Positions 1 to 8,456 of a stretch of DNA of 64,000 nt are shown here, one piece after another. This DNA comes from an uncultured Lachnospiraceae bacterium (GTDB lineage Bacteria; Bacillota; Clostridia; Lachnospirales; Lachnospiraceae). The notes beneath the pieces are model-generated. The model worked only from the letters and a program-made list of their open reading frames with translations, ran no database searches and had not been told where the DNA came from. Within the stretch, counting starts at the first letter, position 1. Each line of letters begins with the position of its first letter. The translations under genes were made by a program, and so were the position numbers. The stretch is from positions 26,774 through 90,773 of the forward strand of contig CAJTUC010000013.1 in NCBI GenBank assembly GCA_910579395.1, given 5' to 3'.

Positions 1-1719
1 TCTACCGGTTCCGAGGTTATTGCCTCCTTTATCGCCGCTCAGCATGCTCGCGGTAGAAGTGCCGCCGTTCGGATAGTTCTTGGATAAAGAGAAATCAATA
101 TCAATATTGGTAAAACGTGTCAGATCGATGACATCACCCTGTCTCGATGTTGCGCTCGCATTGAAGTTCAATATCGCAGAATCGTTGTTCGGAGAACCAA
201 TATAATCGAAAAGTCCCTTCTCCGTATCGTATACGAGTCTGTTACCTGTATAGCTAAATGTCTTGGTAATCTGCGCCTGACCGTCAGGAGAGACTGCAAC
301 AAAAGGATAACCGTATTTCGTATTCTCCGTATCCGCCAGTCCATACGCTTCCAGCGGATTCGTGATCTGCTCGCCGACGAAATAGTTGCCGCTCTCTTTA
401 TATGTGACTTCCTTCGTCGTTTTAAAGGTCTGCTCGAATTCCATTTCGACAGAGCCGTCGGATTTCACTTCGATCTTGGACACTTTAACCCCCGGGAAAG
501 ACTTCTGCAGTGCCGTTTGCCATTGCGCGAGTCCTGCATCTGTTCCGCTTGCCGCATCGGGCAGCTGAATTGTATTGCCGTTCCCGTCATCGCCATAGTA
601 ATGATAGACCTTCACCATGACCGTATTACCAGCATCATCTTTCACTTCATTACCATTTTCATCCAGCTTTGGTTCCTCAACCGGCGCATAGATCAGGTTA
701 AAGTTCGGCGCGACCAGCTCACTCTTCGATAATTTGACCGTTCCGGTAACGGTTACATCGCCGCCTTCCGCCACCTTATCACCATCCTGCAGGCCAATCA
801 CCACATTGGAAGCCGCATTCACCAGCTGGTTTGTTGCATACCCCTCCAGGATATTCGCCGGCTGATATTTCATATTATAGGTATTAGTTGCCGCATCATA
901 TTCCGCTGTATCCAGCAGCTGATACAATGTCGTCTCCGTGATCGTATCCTGCCCACCGAAGGTCGCGATCTCATTGATACTGCTCAAGCCGTATTCCTTC
1001 ACAAGGGAATCACCTTTCGAGTTCAGGATATCATCGAGCTGTACATAGTACTGTCCGTCGCTGCCGAGACTGTGGATACTGAATTTCGCTGTATACTGGT
1101 ATCCCTGCTGATCGAAGAAACTCAGCGTAACGACCCTTCCGCCCGCACTGCTCAGCGCGGAATCGTATTTATCCACGATACCTGACATATAAGCCAGGGT
1201 CGTAGACTCCGGCGGATAAGTCAGATTGTCTTCCTGCATGACTTTCAATGCGGATACGGTGTCCGGATAGATTTCACCCGTTTCCTCATTGACCTGCCAT
1301 CCCATGACCGTATAACCGGTGGATGACATAACCAGATTTCCCGCACCGTCTACCGTAAAGGAACCGTCTCTTGTGAAGAAGTTCTGGGAACCGTTGCTGA
1401 CAACAAAGAACGAATCTCCCGTGATCATGATATCCCACGGATTGTTCGTGGACTGCGCCGACCCCTGTGTTGTAATGGCTGTGGAAATTGCTCCGTTCTT
1501 AGCGCCAAGACCAATCTGTCTGGCGTTGATACCGCCTCGGCCCGTAGCAGCATTGGCACCGGATGCTGCCTGTGTTGTCTGATAAAGCAGATCGCTGAAT
1601 GACATAGACTGTGATTTGTAAGATGTTGTGTTTACGTTCGCGATGTTATTACCGATAACATCCATTCTTGTCTGGTGTACTTTTAATCCCGCTACACCAG
1701 AGAAAAGTGATCTCATCAT
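1..1719 (-). CDS. flgE: Flagellar hook protein FlgE (C-terminus beyond the window)
   Basis: Structural subunit of the flagellar hook, exported through the flagellar type III apparatus. The N-terminus (MRSLFSGVAGLKVHQTRMD, then IGNNIANVNTTSYK) is the FlgE/F/G rod-hook signature that forms the inner D0 helix, followed by the conserved NPWDIMITGDSFFVV stretch. The frame is open for 573 codons to the left edge, so the C-terminal D0 helix is missing only because the window ends. The start is the first of two adjacent ATG codons; AGGAGGT lies 8 bases upstream. It is the last visible gene of the flagellar operon. Identification is firm. Confidence 0.95.
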   Translation of the reverse strand, partial: MMRSLFSGVAGLKVHQTRMDVIGNNIANVNTTSYKSQSMSFSDLLYQTTQAASGANAATGRGGINARQIGLGAKNGAISTAITTQGSAQSTNNPWDIMITGDSFFVVSNGSQNFFTRDGSFTVDGAGNLVMSSTGYTVMGWQVNEETGEIYPDTVSALKVMQEDNLTYPPESTTLAYMSGIVDKYDSALSSAGGRVVTLSFFDQQGYQYTAKFSIHSLGSDGQYYVQLDDILNSKGDSLVKEYGLSSINEIATFGGQDTITETTLYQLLDTAEYDAATNTYNMKYQPANILEGYATNQLVNAASNVVIGLQDGDKVAEGGDVTVTGTVKLSKSELVAPNFNLIYAPVEEPKLDENGNEVKDDAGNTVMVKVYHYYGDDGNGNTIQLPDAASGTDAGLAQWQTALQKSFPGVKVSKIEVKSDGSVEMEFEQTFKTTKEVTYKESGNYFVGEQITNPLEAYGLADTENTKYGYPFVAVSPDGQAQITKTFSYTGNRLVYDTEKGLFDYIGSPNNDSAILNFNASATSRQGDVIDLTRFTNIDIDFSLSKNYPNGGTSTASMLSGDKGGNNLGTGR

Positions 1720-1799
1720 AATGAATGACCTCCTTAAATACTGTGATGTACCGCCGTTCCCTCTGTCAGTCAGGAACGTAAGCCTCCGTAAAGGTCCGG

Positions 1800-2204
1800 C
1801 TAAATAATTACGGCTCCATCAATGTTTGTAAATACATTTTCATTTGCTTCTGTCCGTTCCATTGCCGTGATGACCGTATGATTCGGTATATTCACGATAA
1901 ATGCAAAGGAATCGACAATGACCAATGATTCATTAATTCCTTTCGCACCGGCTTTCGCTGTACCCAGATTCAGGCGTTCTACCTGTTCCTCTGTCAGTTC
2001 AATATTTCTATCCGCCAGTCTGCCTGCAGCGTGCTTGGAAAACTTCACTTCTCCGACTCCCGGTTTCTCCGTCTTCCGGGATAAAATATCCTGAAAACTG
2101 AGACCGTCTTCGGTGAAATTGTTCTGCACCTGCCTGCCGTTCCGGCCAAGATATTGATCCTGTAACTGCTCCAGGGAAAGGAATCCGTTATTCTGAATCT
2201 TCAT
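1800..2204 (-). CDS. Small flagellar operon protein (flg_new/TIGR02530 type)
   Basis: A 134-aa soluble protein between flgD and flgE. Sequence and position fit the Firmicutes family annotated as flagellar operon protein, TIGR02530. The conserved core runs from about residue 54 (VKFSKHAAGRLADRNIEL) to the end, with the ending VFTNIDGAVII. No signal peptide or membrane segment is visible. It is thought to help hook assembly, but its biochemical role is not established. An AAGGAGGAG ribosome site lies just before the ATG, and the gene follows flgD by 33 bases, so it is cotranscribed. Confidence 0.85.
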   Translation of the reverse strand: MKIQNNGFLSLEQLQDQYLGRNGRQVQNNFTEDGLSFQDILSRKTEKPGVGEVKFSKHAAGRLADRNIELTEEQVERLNLGTAKAGAKGINESLVIVDSFAFIVNIPNHTVITAMERTEANENVFTNIDGAVII

Positions 2205-2237
2205 AACCTTTCTCCTCCTTGAGATTGCCGTGTTTCC

Positions 2238-3002
2238 TTACTTTGTATCTGCGTTATCGCCTTTGCCGGTTTCGTTATCTTTATCGGTTCCTTCCGTCTT
2301 GTCAGTTCCTTCTGTCTCATCCTTGTCGTTCTCAGTCTTGTCGGTCGTATCGCCGTCTCCCTGATTCTGACCGGCTTTCAGTTCCTCAATCTTTTCAACA
2401 TACTTCTTAAGACCGCTCACATAATCGTCACTGATGAACTTCTTCTCATAATCCGACATATTCTGGTATGTTTCATCCAGCTTCTTGATTGCCTCTTCAT
2501 TCTCCAGCGTAACAAGCTGTAAGATTGGAAGTTTGTTATAAGCATTCAGGAAGTCCGCCGCTGCCGTATAAGCTGACAGATATTTCGGATCCGCTACCGT
2601 ATCAAGATCATCCATGGAATAAAGATTACCGTTGATGGAAAGATATGCCTTATTATTCTCATAATAAACATAGTCTACATTGCCCTGTGCGGTCGTCGTC
2701 TTTCCTGCGGAATCCGTAACTTTTATCAGTACGGTCTGCCCTACCAGGCTGGATGCTCTCGCCAATTCCAGAGATGCGCTCATGTTCTGCATCTGCTCCA
2801 GTTCCGAAAAAGTCGCATACTGGGAAATATACTCCGTATTGGAAGTCGGCTCCAACGGGTCCTGATATTTCATCTGCGCTACAAGAAGCTGTAAGAACTG
2901 GTCTTTATCGACTGTGGAATTACTTTTTTTCTTTTCGCTTTCCTTGAGAGATGTCTGTGAAGTTGTTTCCACCGGCTTACCATTTTCAATCGGTGCTATC
3001 AT
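2238..3002 (-). CDS. flgD: Flagellar hook assembly (capping) protein FlgD
   Basis: Scaffold that caps the growing hook and lets FlgE subunits polymerise. The FlgD N-terminal domain is clear at about residues 33-60 (DQFLQLLVAQMKYQDPLEP, then SQYATFSELEQMQNM). At 254 aa it is longer than usual because of an acidic, Lys/Asp/Thr/Glu-rich low-complexity tail over the last 45 or so residues, with repeats such as DKTEGTDK. The tail has no obvious counterpart in well-studied FlgD proteins and is probably unstructured. It lies between fliK and the small flagellar gene in the same operon. Confidence 0.93.
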   Translation of the reverse strand: MIAPIENGKPVETTSQTSLKESEKKKSNSTVDKDQFLQLLVAQMKYQDPLEPTSNTEYISQYATFSELEQMQNMSASLELARASSLVGQTVLIKVTDSAGKTTTAQGNVDYVYYENNKAYLSINGNLYSMDDLDTVADPKYLSAYTAAADFLNAYNKLPILQLVTLENEEAIKKLDETYQNMSDYEKKFISDDYVSGLKKYVEKIEELKAGQNQGDGDTTDKTENDKDETEGTDKTEGTDKDNETGKGDNADTK

Positions 3003-3065
3003 TTTTCATTCTCCTTTCTTATATCTTTATAATCTCTGCCTTTTTTAAATAATTCTGCCATAATC

Positions 3066-3088
3066 CGTGCACATCGCATAAGTGCACG
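3066..3088 (-). other. Hairpin directly after fliK stop
   Basis: A perfect 7-bp stem, CGTGCAC/GTGCACG with a 9-base loop, begins 2 bases after the fliK stop codon on the transcribed strand. No U-run follows, so it is more likely an mRNA processing or stability element than a terminator. The downstream genes flgD and flgE must still be transcribed. Confidence 0.4.
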
Positions 3089-3089
3089 C

Positions 3090-4709
3090 TTATGCCGTGT
3101 AATCTACCGTGTTGCCATTTTGTGCCATCATTTCCGCCGCGATTCTTTCGGAATCTTCCATATCTTCGGGAAGTTCTTCCAGACTCAGGTCGTTCAAATT
3201 GATCCTTCTCGGCCCTTTTTTACCGTTTTGGCCGTTTCCCGGATTTTCTTCTTTGCCGGAAAAGCTTTGTTCGAACCGGTAGTTTGCTACGGTAACTTCT
3301 ACCGCATCCACCTTGATGCCCTGCTCCTCGAACTGCGTTTTCAGTTGAACAAGCTGGCTCTCAATCGCGGCCTTGACCGTTTCGTTCTGTGCCGTAAACT
3401 GTGCCGTTATCACTCCGTCTTTGGCTGCCAGCTGTACGTTGACGCTTCCCAGACTTGCGGGATGTAATTGTAATTCCATCTCCTGGACATCACTTTTCAG
3501 ATTGATCTTAATATACTCCGTAATCTGATTCATGATTTCTTCCGTGCTGGTAAAACGTTCCATGACCTGCTGATTTGCTGTCACTTCACTCAGATTCGGC
3601 TGTTCAACGGGGGTCTGCATCATAAAAGGTTCCTGCGTACTGCCCTCCCCGCCGTTCTGACCAAAAGCGCCTCTGTTATCTGACTTCGCTTCATGTCTGG
3701 TCTGTACTTCGGGGGTCTGTGTTACTTCTTCCTGCACGCTCTTGTTCGCGCCGGCATCATCCACCTGTACCTTTACTTTCACTTCTTCACCGTCACGATG
3801 CACCGTTACCGCATAATCCTTCATGCCCTCCAGTGTCGCCGTTTCCGGTTCTTCTGTTCCTGCTGTCAAATCCTCCGGCATTTCCACCATTCCGGACGAA
3901 TGATCAACTGCGGCTGCCTTCTCAAGAAGCGCCTTCAATTCTTCCTCGGAAAGTCCGAGTTCTGTCTGCAATTCGTCCAGACTCACCGATACCGTATCCA
4001 GAAGATTCTGAAGATGTCCGTAAAGTTCACCGTCGGTTATGATCGAAAGCTGATCTTCATTCCCGGATATTGCTATCAGAAGCTGCTTCATATTCTCAGG
4101 ATCCAACAGCTGTACAGCGCTCAATCCGAGAATCTCCATAGCCGCTTCTACCTCTTCCGGTGTGACGCCCATTTCCTCTGCGACATCTTTCACAAGCTTC
4201 TCACCGGCTTCCGTCAACGCAGCTTTCTGCTCGTCGGTCATGCCATTCTCCGTCGGGTCTTCCACACTCTCATTTCCTTCTGCAGTGTTCTGAACCGTCC
4301 CGTCGCTTTGCGCCGTATCCGACACTTTGTCGTTTTGAGCCGTACCTGCCGTTTTGTCGTCAGTTTCCGATACTTTCGTATCCTGTACCGTATCCTTTTT
4401 CGCATTGTTTACCGCCGCTGCGCCCGATGACAATGTCCGGCTTCCCGTTGTCGTCTTCGCTGCCGTCTGTGTCTTTGCCACAGTCTGCGTTCCGACGCTC
4501 GTCTGGCTTCCGCCCCGTACATCCGCTGATGGCCTGGTCTGAGCATTGACGCGGTTCATCACCGTATCGAAACTGTCCTTTAAAGCCTCTTCCTGCTTCG
4601 TATAAGAAGCATTCGCATATGGTGCGGTCTGGCTCCCCTGAGCGCCTGCCGTCTGATTCACCATCCGGTTAAACGCATTCAAGTTGTTGTTCACAGGTAT
4701 GCTTGCCAT
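3090..4709 (-). CDS. fliK: Flagellar hook-length control protein FliK
   Basis: Secreted molecular ruler that sets hook length and switches export specificity at FlhB. The C-terminal Flg_hook domain is at about residues 395-480, with the hallmark ELQLHPASLGSVNVQLAA and a following MxxL-like amphipathic helix. The first 170 residues are a Thr/Gln/Ala/Asp-rich unstructured region, typical of FliK. Length (539 aa) and position between the motE-like gene and flgD fit the family. Ribosome site GGAAGGAGG precedes the ATG. Confidence 0.92.
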   Translation of the reverse strand: MASIPVNNNLNAFNRMVNQTAGAQGSQTAPYANASYTKQEEALKDSFDTVMNRVNAQTRPSADVRGGSQTSVGTQTVAKTQTAAKTTTGSRTLSSGAAAVNNAKKDTVQDTKVSETDDKTAGTAQNDKVSDTAQSDGTVQNTAEGNESVEDPTENGMTDEQKAALTEAGEKLVKDVAEEMGVTPEEVEAAMEILGLSAVQLLDPENMKQLLIAISGNEDQLSIITDGELYGHLQNLLDTVSVSLDELQTELGLSEEELKALLEKAAAVDHSSGMVEMPEDLTAGTEEPETATLEGMKDYAVTVHRDGEEVKVKVQVDDAGANKSVQEEVTQTPEVQTRHEAKSDNRGAFGQNGGEGSTQEPFMMQTPVEQPNLSEVTANQQVMERFTSTEEIMNQITEYIKINLKSDVQEMELQLHPASLGSVNVQLAAKDGVITAQFTAQNETVKAAIESQLVQLKTQFEEQGIKVDAVEVTVANYRFEQSFSGKEENPGNGQNGKKGPRRINLNDLSLEELPEDMEDSERIAAEMMAQNGNTVDYTA

Positions 4710-4758
4710 TTTCTTTCCTCCTTCCTTCAGTTTTCAAAGTTCTAAAATATATATCGTA

Positions 4759-4783
4759 AAACTCTTCTTTTTTATAAAGAGTT
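4759..4783 (-). other. Weak terminator-like hairpin in the motE-fliK gap
   Basis: On the transcribed strand an AACTCTT/AAGAGTT stem is followed by TTTTAC, in the 85-base gap between the motE-like gene and fliK. It could partly attenuate fliK and the late genes. The stem is short and the U-run is weak. Confidence 0.3.
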
Positions 4784-4794
4784 AACGACCGCTT

Positions 4795-5658
4795 TTATGA
4801 TTCCGGATCCATGATCCTTGTTACCCGTGCAGCAATTTCAGAATCCATATTTGCCAAAATATTTCCTCTGCTCTCCGCACTCATCTGGCTGAGAATTTTC
4901 GCCACCAAATCCAAATCATTCGTCATAGATTCAAATATCTTTGCTGCAGCCACCGGCTCCATTGACGCATAGGCCTGCGCATAATCCGTAAGCTTTGCAT
5001 CCTGCTGAAGCTGCTCTACAACCTGTTTATATAAATATTCTGCATTCGTCGGATCGATCAGTTCATAATATTTCTGATACTCTTCCGGGCCCGGTCCGTT
5101 CTCCGCATAAACAACCTCATTATAGAACTCCGTCTGAATCCTGTCGAATTCTACCTGTCTGTCCTCAAATGTCTGCAGACGGTCCACTTCTGCCTGAAGT
5201 CTCTCCATCTCTTCCGTATCCATATTGCTTGTGGACTGCGCCTGTGCCAGTTCCAGTTCCAGTTCCCGGATATAATCGACTGCTTCCTTTAAACTGGTAT
5301 AACCGCCGTAGGCCTCTTCATCGTCTGTAGAAATGACCGACTCCGCCGGAAGAATCTTATTGAGCACCGGCACATCCTTTAAAACAGGCGCCAGCACGTT
5401 AGAACCGAATCCTCCAATATCCAGCTTGATAAGCAGACACAGAATGCCAATCCAGACAATAACGATGATAAATGTTACCAAAAAGGCTGATAATCCGCCT
5501 CCTTCATCATCGAGTTCCGCCTCCTGCGCAGAAATCTCCTTTGCCCGCTGTTTCGCTTCCTTCTTCTGTGCCTTACGTTCATCTTTTATTTTCTTACGCT
5601 CATTCTTGAGCCTTTCTTTCTCCGCTTTGGTATCTACCACATCAAATGCTTCTGCCAT
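4795..5658 (-). CDS. MotE-like flagellar membrane protein
   Basis: A 287-aa protein with a charged Lys/Glu-rich N-terminus (about 1-50), one membrane segment (about 57-80, LSAFLVTFIIVIVWIGILC), a predicted coiled coil (about 120-165) and a C-terminal helical domain. That last part (about 220-287, with YAQAYASMEPVAAAKIFESM) resembles the MgtE N-terminal domain. This layout is that of MotE/YlxF-type proteins placed after fliJ in many flagellar operons. MotE is known as a chaperone of the stator protein MotC in alphaproteobacteria; a similar role here is inferred. It follows fliJ by 2 bases. Confidence 0.75.
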   Translation of the reverse strand: MAEAFDVVDTKAEKERLKNERKKIKDERKAQKKEAKQRAKEISAQEAELDDEGGGLSAFLVTFIIVIVWIGILCLLIKLDIGGFGSNVLAPVLKDVPVLNKILPAESVISTDDEEAYGGYTSLKEAVDYIRELELELAQAQSTSNMDTEEMERLQAEVDRLQTFEDRQVEFDRIQTEFYNEVVYAENGPGPEEYQKYYELIDPTNAEYLYKQVVEQLQQDAKLTDYAQAYASMEPVAAAKIFESMTNDLDLVAKILSQMSAESRGNILANMDSEIAARVTRIMDPES

Positions 5659-5660
5659 TC

Positions 5661-6128
5661 TTATCCCTCATTCCTACTCATCATTCCCCTTTTTTGTCCA
5701 TAGGTATAGCTTGTCAGTTCATCCACTTCTTTGCTTTCTTTTGCATTTTCCTCTGCCATGAACTGTTCAAAAGCTTTCTCGCGAAGCTTTTCCTGTGCTT
5801 TTCTCTCTATCATGACTTCCTGAAGCTTCTGCCTCGCCTCTTCTACCAGAAGTTCAGCCTTTCGCACATTTTCTTTCTGCGCTTCTATATACTCCTCCAT
5901 ACGCGCCGCAGCATACTCGTTATCCCGCAGGCTCTGCACTTTGAGAGAATCCATCCGCAGCTTTCTGCCTTCTTCAAGATAATATTCTTTTCTGCGATAC
6001 AGTCCCTCCAAACGCTCCTCTTCTTCCATCAGTTTCCGCTGTGCCTGCCCAAGCTCCATCTTCGCCTGATTTTCCATCTGAACCTTGATGTTCAGAATGC
6101 TCTGCATTCTGTATCTGAACTTCGCCAT
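5661..6128 (-). CDS. fliJ: Flagellar export protein FliJ
   Basis: Cytosolic coiled-coil subunit that links the FliI hexamer to FlhA in the export apparatus. The 155-aa sequence is almost wholly helical and charged and begins MAKFRYRMQSILNIKVQMEN, the usual FliJ opening. Its place just downstream of fliI (27-base gap) and directly before the motE-like gene supports the call. FliJ sequences diverge strongly, so context carries much of the weight. Confidence 0.9.
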   Translation of the reverse strand: MAKFRYRMQSILNIKVQMENQAKMELGQAQRKLMEEEERLEGLYRRKEYYLEEGRKLRMDSLKVQSLRDNEYAAARMEEYIEAQKENVRKAELLVEEARQKLQEVMIERKAQEKLREKAFEQFMAEENAKESKEVDELTSYTYGQKRGMMSRNEG

Positions 6129-6155
6129 GCTTTCTCAGCCTTTCCGTACACCCCT

Positions 6156-7463
6156 CTACTCTGCAAAAAGTTCTTTTAACAGTTCAAGTTCCTGCTCATA
6201 ATCAAATTTGCTTTCTACGTCCTGCATCAGATAATCATTCACAGCATCTATTTTTTCAATCGCATAATCAATATTTTTGTTACTGCCGCTCTTATAGGCG
6301 CCGATATTAATCAGGTCTTCCGCCTCATTATAGGTCGCCAGCACATTTTTCAGCTTACCGGCCGCCACTTTATGCTCCTTCGGCACGATCTGACTCATGC
6401 AACGGGAAATGCTCTGCAATACATCGATTGCCGGATAGTGATTTTTATGAGCAAGTTTACGGTCCAGCATAATATGTCCGTCCAGAATACTTCTGGCTGT
6501 ATCGGTAATCGGCTCATTGAAATCGTCTCCATCTACCAGTACCGTATAAAGCCCCGTAATAGAACCTCTTGAAGAACGGCCTGCACGCTCTAAGAGTTTG
6601 GGCATCTCGGAATAAACGCTGGGCGGATATCCTCTGGATACCGGCGGCTCCCCGCTGGCCAGCCCGATTTCTCTCTGCGCCATTGAAAAACGGGTAAGGG
6701 AATCCATCATCAACAGTACATCCTTGCCCTGGTCTCTGAAATACTCTGCAATCGCAGTCGCAGTCTGGGCAGCTTTCTTTCTTTCAAGGGCCGGTTTATC
6801 CGAAGTCGCAACAACCACCACGGAACGCCGCATTCCTTCCGGTCCAAGATCCCGTTCAATGAACTCACGCACCTCTCTGCCACGCTCTCCGATCAGGGCA
6901 ATGACATTGATGTCCGCTTTGGTGTTGCGGGCGAACATACCCATCAAAGTAGATTTCCCGACACCGGAACCGGCGAAAATGCCGATTCGCTGTCCCTTCC
7001 CGATCGTCATCAGTCCGTCAACGGCTTTCACGCCAAGCGAAAGCACTTCATCGATGATCTCTCTCTCCATCGCATCCGGCGGCGCCGCCTCAATCGGATA
7101 ATTAATCATCTGTCCCGCATCTTCCATTCCGTCGTATCTGCCGAGGCCGTCCAATACCTGTCCCAAAAGCGCATCGCTCACTTGTACGGAAAGGGGAATC
7201 CCTGTATTTTCCACCGTACATCCGATACCAATACCCTCTGTCTTTTCATAAGGCATCAGCAGCGTTTTCCGCCCCTTAAACCCGACTACCTCCGACATGA
7301 TCGGCGGCAGTTCCTTATCGGCCGGAAACACCATGCACAAATCTCCCAGCTTCGCTTCCGGTCCTGCGGATTCTATTGTAAGTCCTACTACATTCTCGAC
7401 TTTTCCCATACTTTTAAAAAAAGTATAATCTGCAATTCTACTGTATTTCGTAAAATCTACCAT
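6156..7463 (-). CDS. fliI: Flagellum-specific ATPase FliI
   Basis: ATPase of the flagellar type III export apparatus, at the cytoplasmic side of the basal body. It has a Walker A (GSGVGKST, about residues 165-172), the GERGREVREFIE motif, Walker B LLMMDSLTRFSMAQ, and PPVSRGYPPSVYSEMPKL, all as in FliI/YscN ATPases. The frame is open further upstream, but those codons fall inside a palindromic element (7497-7583) and do not resemble FliI. The ATG at 7463 (MVDFTKYSRI) gives the normal length of 435 aa. Its ribosome site is poor. Confidence 0.95.
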   Translation of the reverse strand: MVDFTKYSRIADYTFFKSMGKVENVVGLTIESAGPEAKLGDLCMVFPADKELPPIMSEVVGFKGRKTLLMPYEKTEGIGIGCTVENTGIPLSVQVSDALLGQVLDGLGRYDGMEDAGQMINYPIEAAPPDAMEREIIDEVLSLGVKAVDGLMTIGKGQRIGIFAGSGVGKSTLMGMFARNTKADINVIALIGERGREVREFIERDLGPEGMRRSVVVVATSDKPALERKKAAQTATAIAEYFRDQGKDVLLMMDSLTRFSMAQREIGLASGEPPVSRGYPPSVYSEMPKLLERAGRSSRGSITGLYTVLVDGDDFNEPITDTARSILDGHIMLDRKLAHKNHYPAIDVLQSISRCMSQIVPKEHKVAAGKLKNVLATYNEAEDLINIGAYKSGSNKNIDYAIEKIDAVNDYLMQDVESKFDYEQELELLKELFAE

Positions 7464-7496
7464 AATCCATCTACACCCATATCTATATCCCTGTCC

Positions 7497-7583
7497 GGAG
7501 GAATGCCCTTCAGGGCATTCTTTCAGATGAAACATAGATTTTCTAAAGCAGCGTCCTATGCTGTTTTAGAAAATCTTTTCATC
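7497..7583. repeat. Paired palindrome element, copy A (fliH-fliI)
   Basis: Two adjacent hairpins. The first is GAATGCCCT/AGGGCATTC with a 2-base loop and flanking G-T/C pairs. The second is longer, with arms containing GATTTTCTAAA and TTTAGAAAATC, and spans about 7526-7583. The second hairpin covers the last codons of fliH (DEKIF-stop). A copy of the same design, including the TCCGGACAGGGA end, lies at 60848-60939 at the 3' end of sufC. Confidence 0.8.
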
Positions 7584-8456
7584 TTTTTCAAAAGATAACA
7601 GTTTCAGCCTTTTCGTCAGTTCTTCCAACTGGGTTCCCACACCGCAGTCGAATATACCGCCGTCAGTCTCGATCATACATTCATTCTTATGCAGTGTAAT
7701 GTCTTCTATGACTTCTACGACACCCCGGCCGCCTACCGCGCTTTCCGCCAACACTTTCTTCTGCATATTGACATACGGATAATCATCCTTGGAAACGTGC
7801 ACAATAAAAGTCCTGCTACTCTCCACCTTCCGTAAAGTCGTTTCAATCAGATGCACCAGGATATTTCTTTCATTTTCCAATTCCACATGAAAAACATGAT
7901 TATAGATTGCCGTAATCGTATCGATAAACTGCGGTTCCAATTCCTCTACGAGCCGTTCATACTCCGCTTCCATTCTGGCGCGTTCTTTTTCCAGTTCCCT
8001 GCGCATTCTGTCAGCCTCGGCCTGAGCCATCTGATACCCCTCGTCATAACCAATCCGCCGGCCTTCTTCCGCCGCCGCCTGTTTCTCTTTGGCAGCATCG
8101 GCACTGGCCATCCGGCGAATCTGTTCCGCTTCTTCCCGTGCGGCAGACAATTCTGCCTCCGCCTCCTGCCTGAGTTCCTCAGGTGTAGGGCCTGCCGGAA
8201 CTTCTTCCGGCGCTTTCAGCACATTGCCGCCCTCGCCGTCTTCCTCATAACCCTGCGCATCAATCCGCTCAACGCCGAGACCGCCCATGAATCCTTCCAT
8301 ATCCACTTCTTCACCGGCGGCCAGGGCAGCACGTCTTCTCTTATCCGCCTCCCGCTCCTCAATCCTGCTGACGAGACGGGAATTACTGTCAATCAGACAT
8401 TTATCATCATTTTCTACAACAACCCAGCTTGATTTGTATATATTCCTAGACAACAA
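7566..8456 (-). CDS. fliH: Flagellar assembly protein FliH
   Basis: Negative regulator and stator-like partner of the FliI ATPase. A 110-residue Ala/Glu-rich coiled-coil middle (about 85-170) leads to a FliH/HrpE-type C-terminal domain, with NERNILVHLIETTLRKVE and a late GGIFDCGVGTQLEELTKRL. The likely start is the TTG at 8456, giving LLSRNIYKSSWVV. A perfect GGAGGTG lies 6 bases upstream and is made of the last fliG codons (GGDE). An upstream ATG at 8486 would overlap fliG more and lacks a ribosome site. The gene end lies in a palindromic repeat. Confidence 0.88.
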   Translation of the reverse strand: MLSRNIYKSSWVVVENDDKCLIDSNSRLVSRIEEREADKRRRAALAAGEEVDMEGFMGGLGVERIDAQGYEEDGEGGNVLKAPEEVPAGPTPEELRQEAEAELSAAREEAEQIRRMASADAAKEKQAAAEEGRRIGYDEGYQMAQAEADRMRRELEKERARMEAEYERLVEELEPQFIDTITAIYNHVFHVELENERNILVHLIETTLRKVESSRTFIVHVSKDDYPYVNMQKKVLAESAVGGRGVVEVIEDITLHKNECMIETDGGIFDCGVGTQLEELTKRLKLLSFEKDEKIF

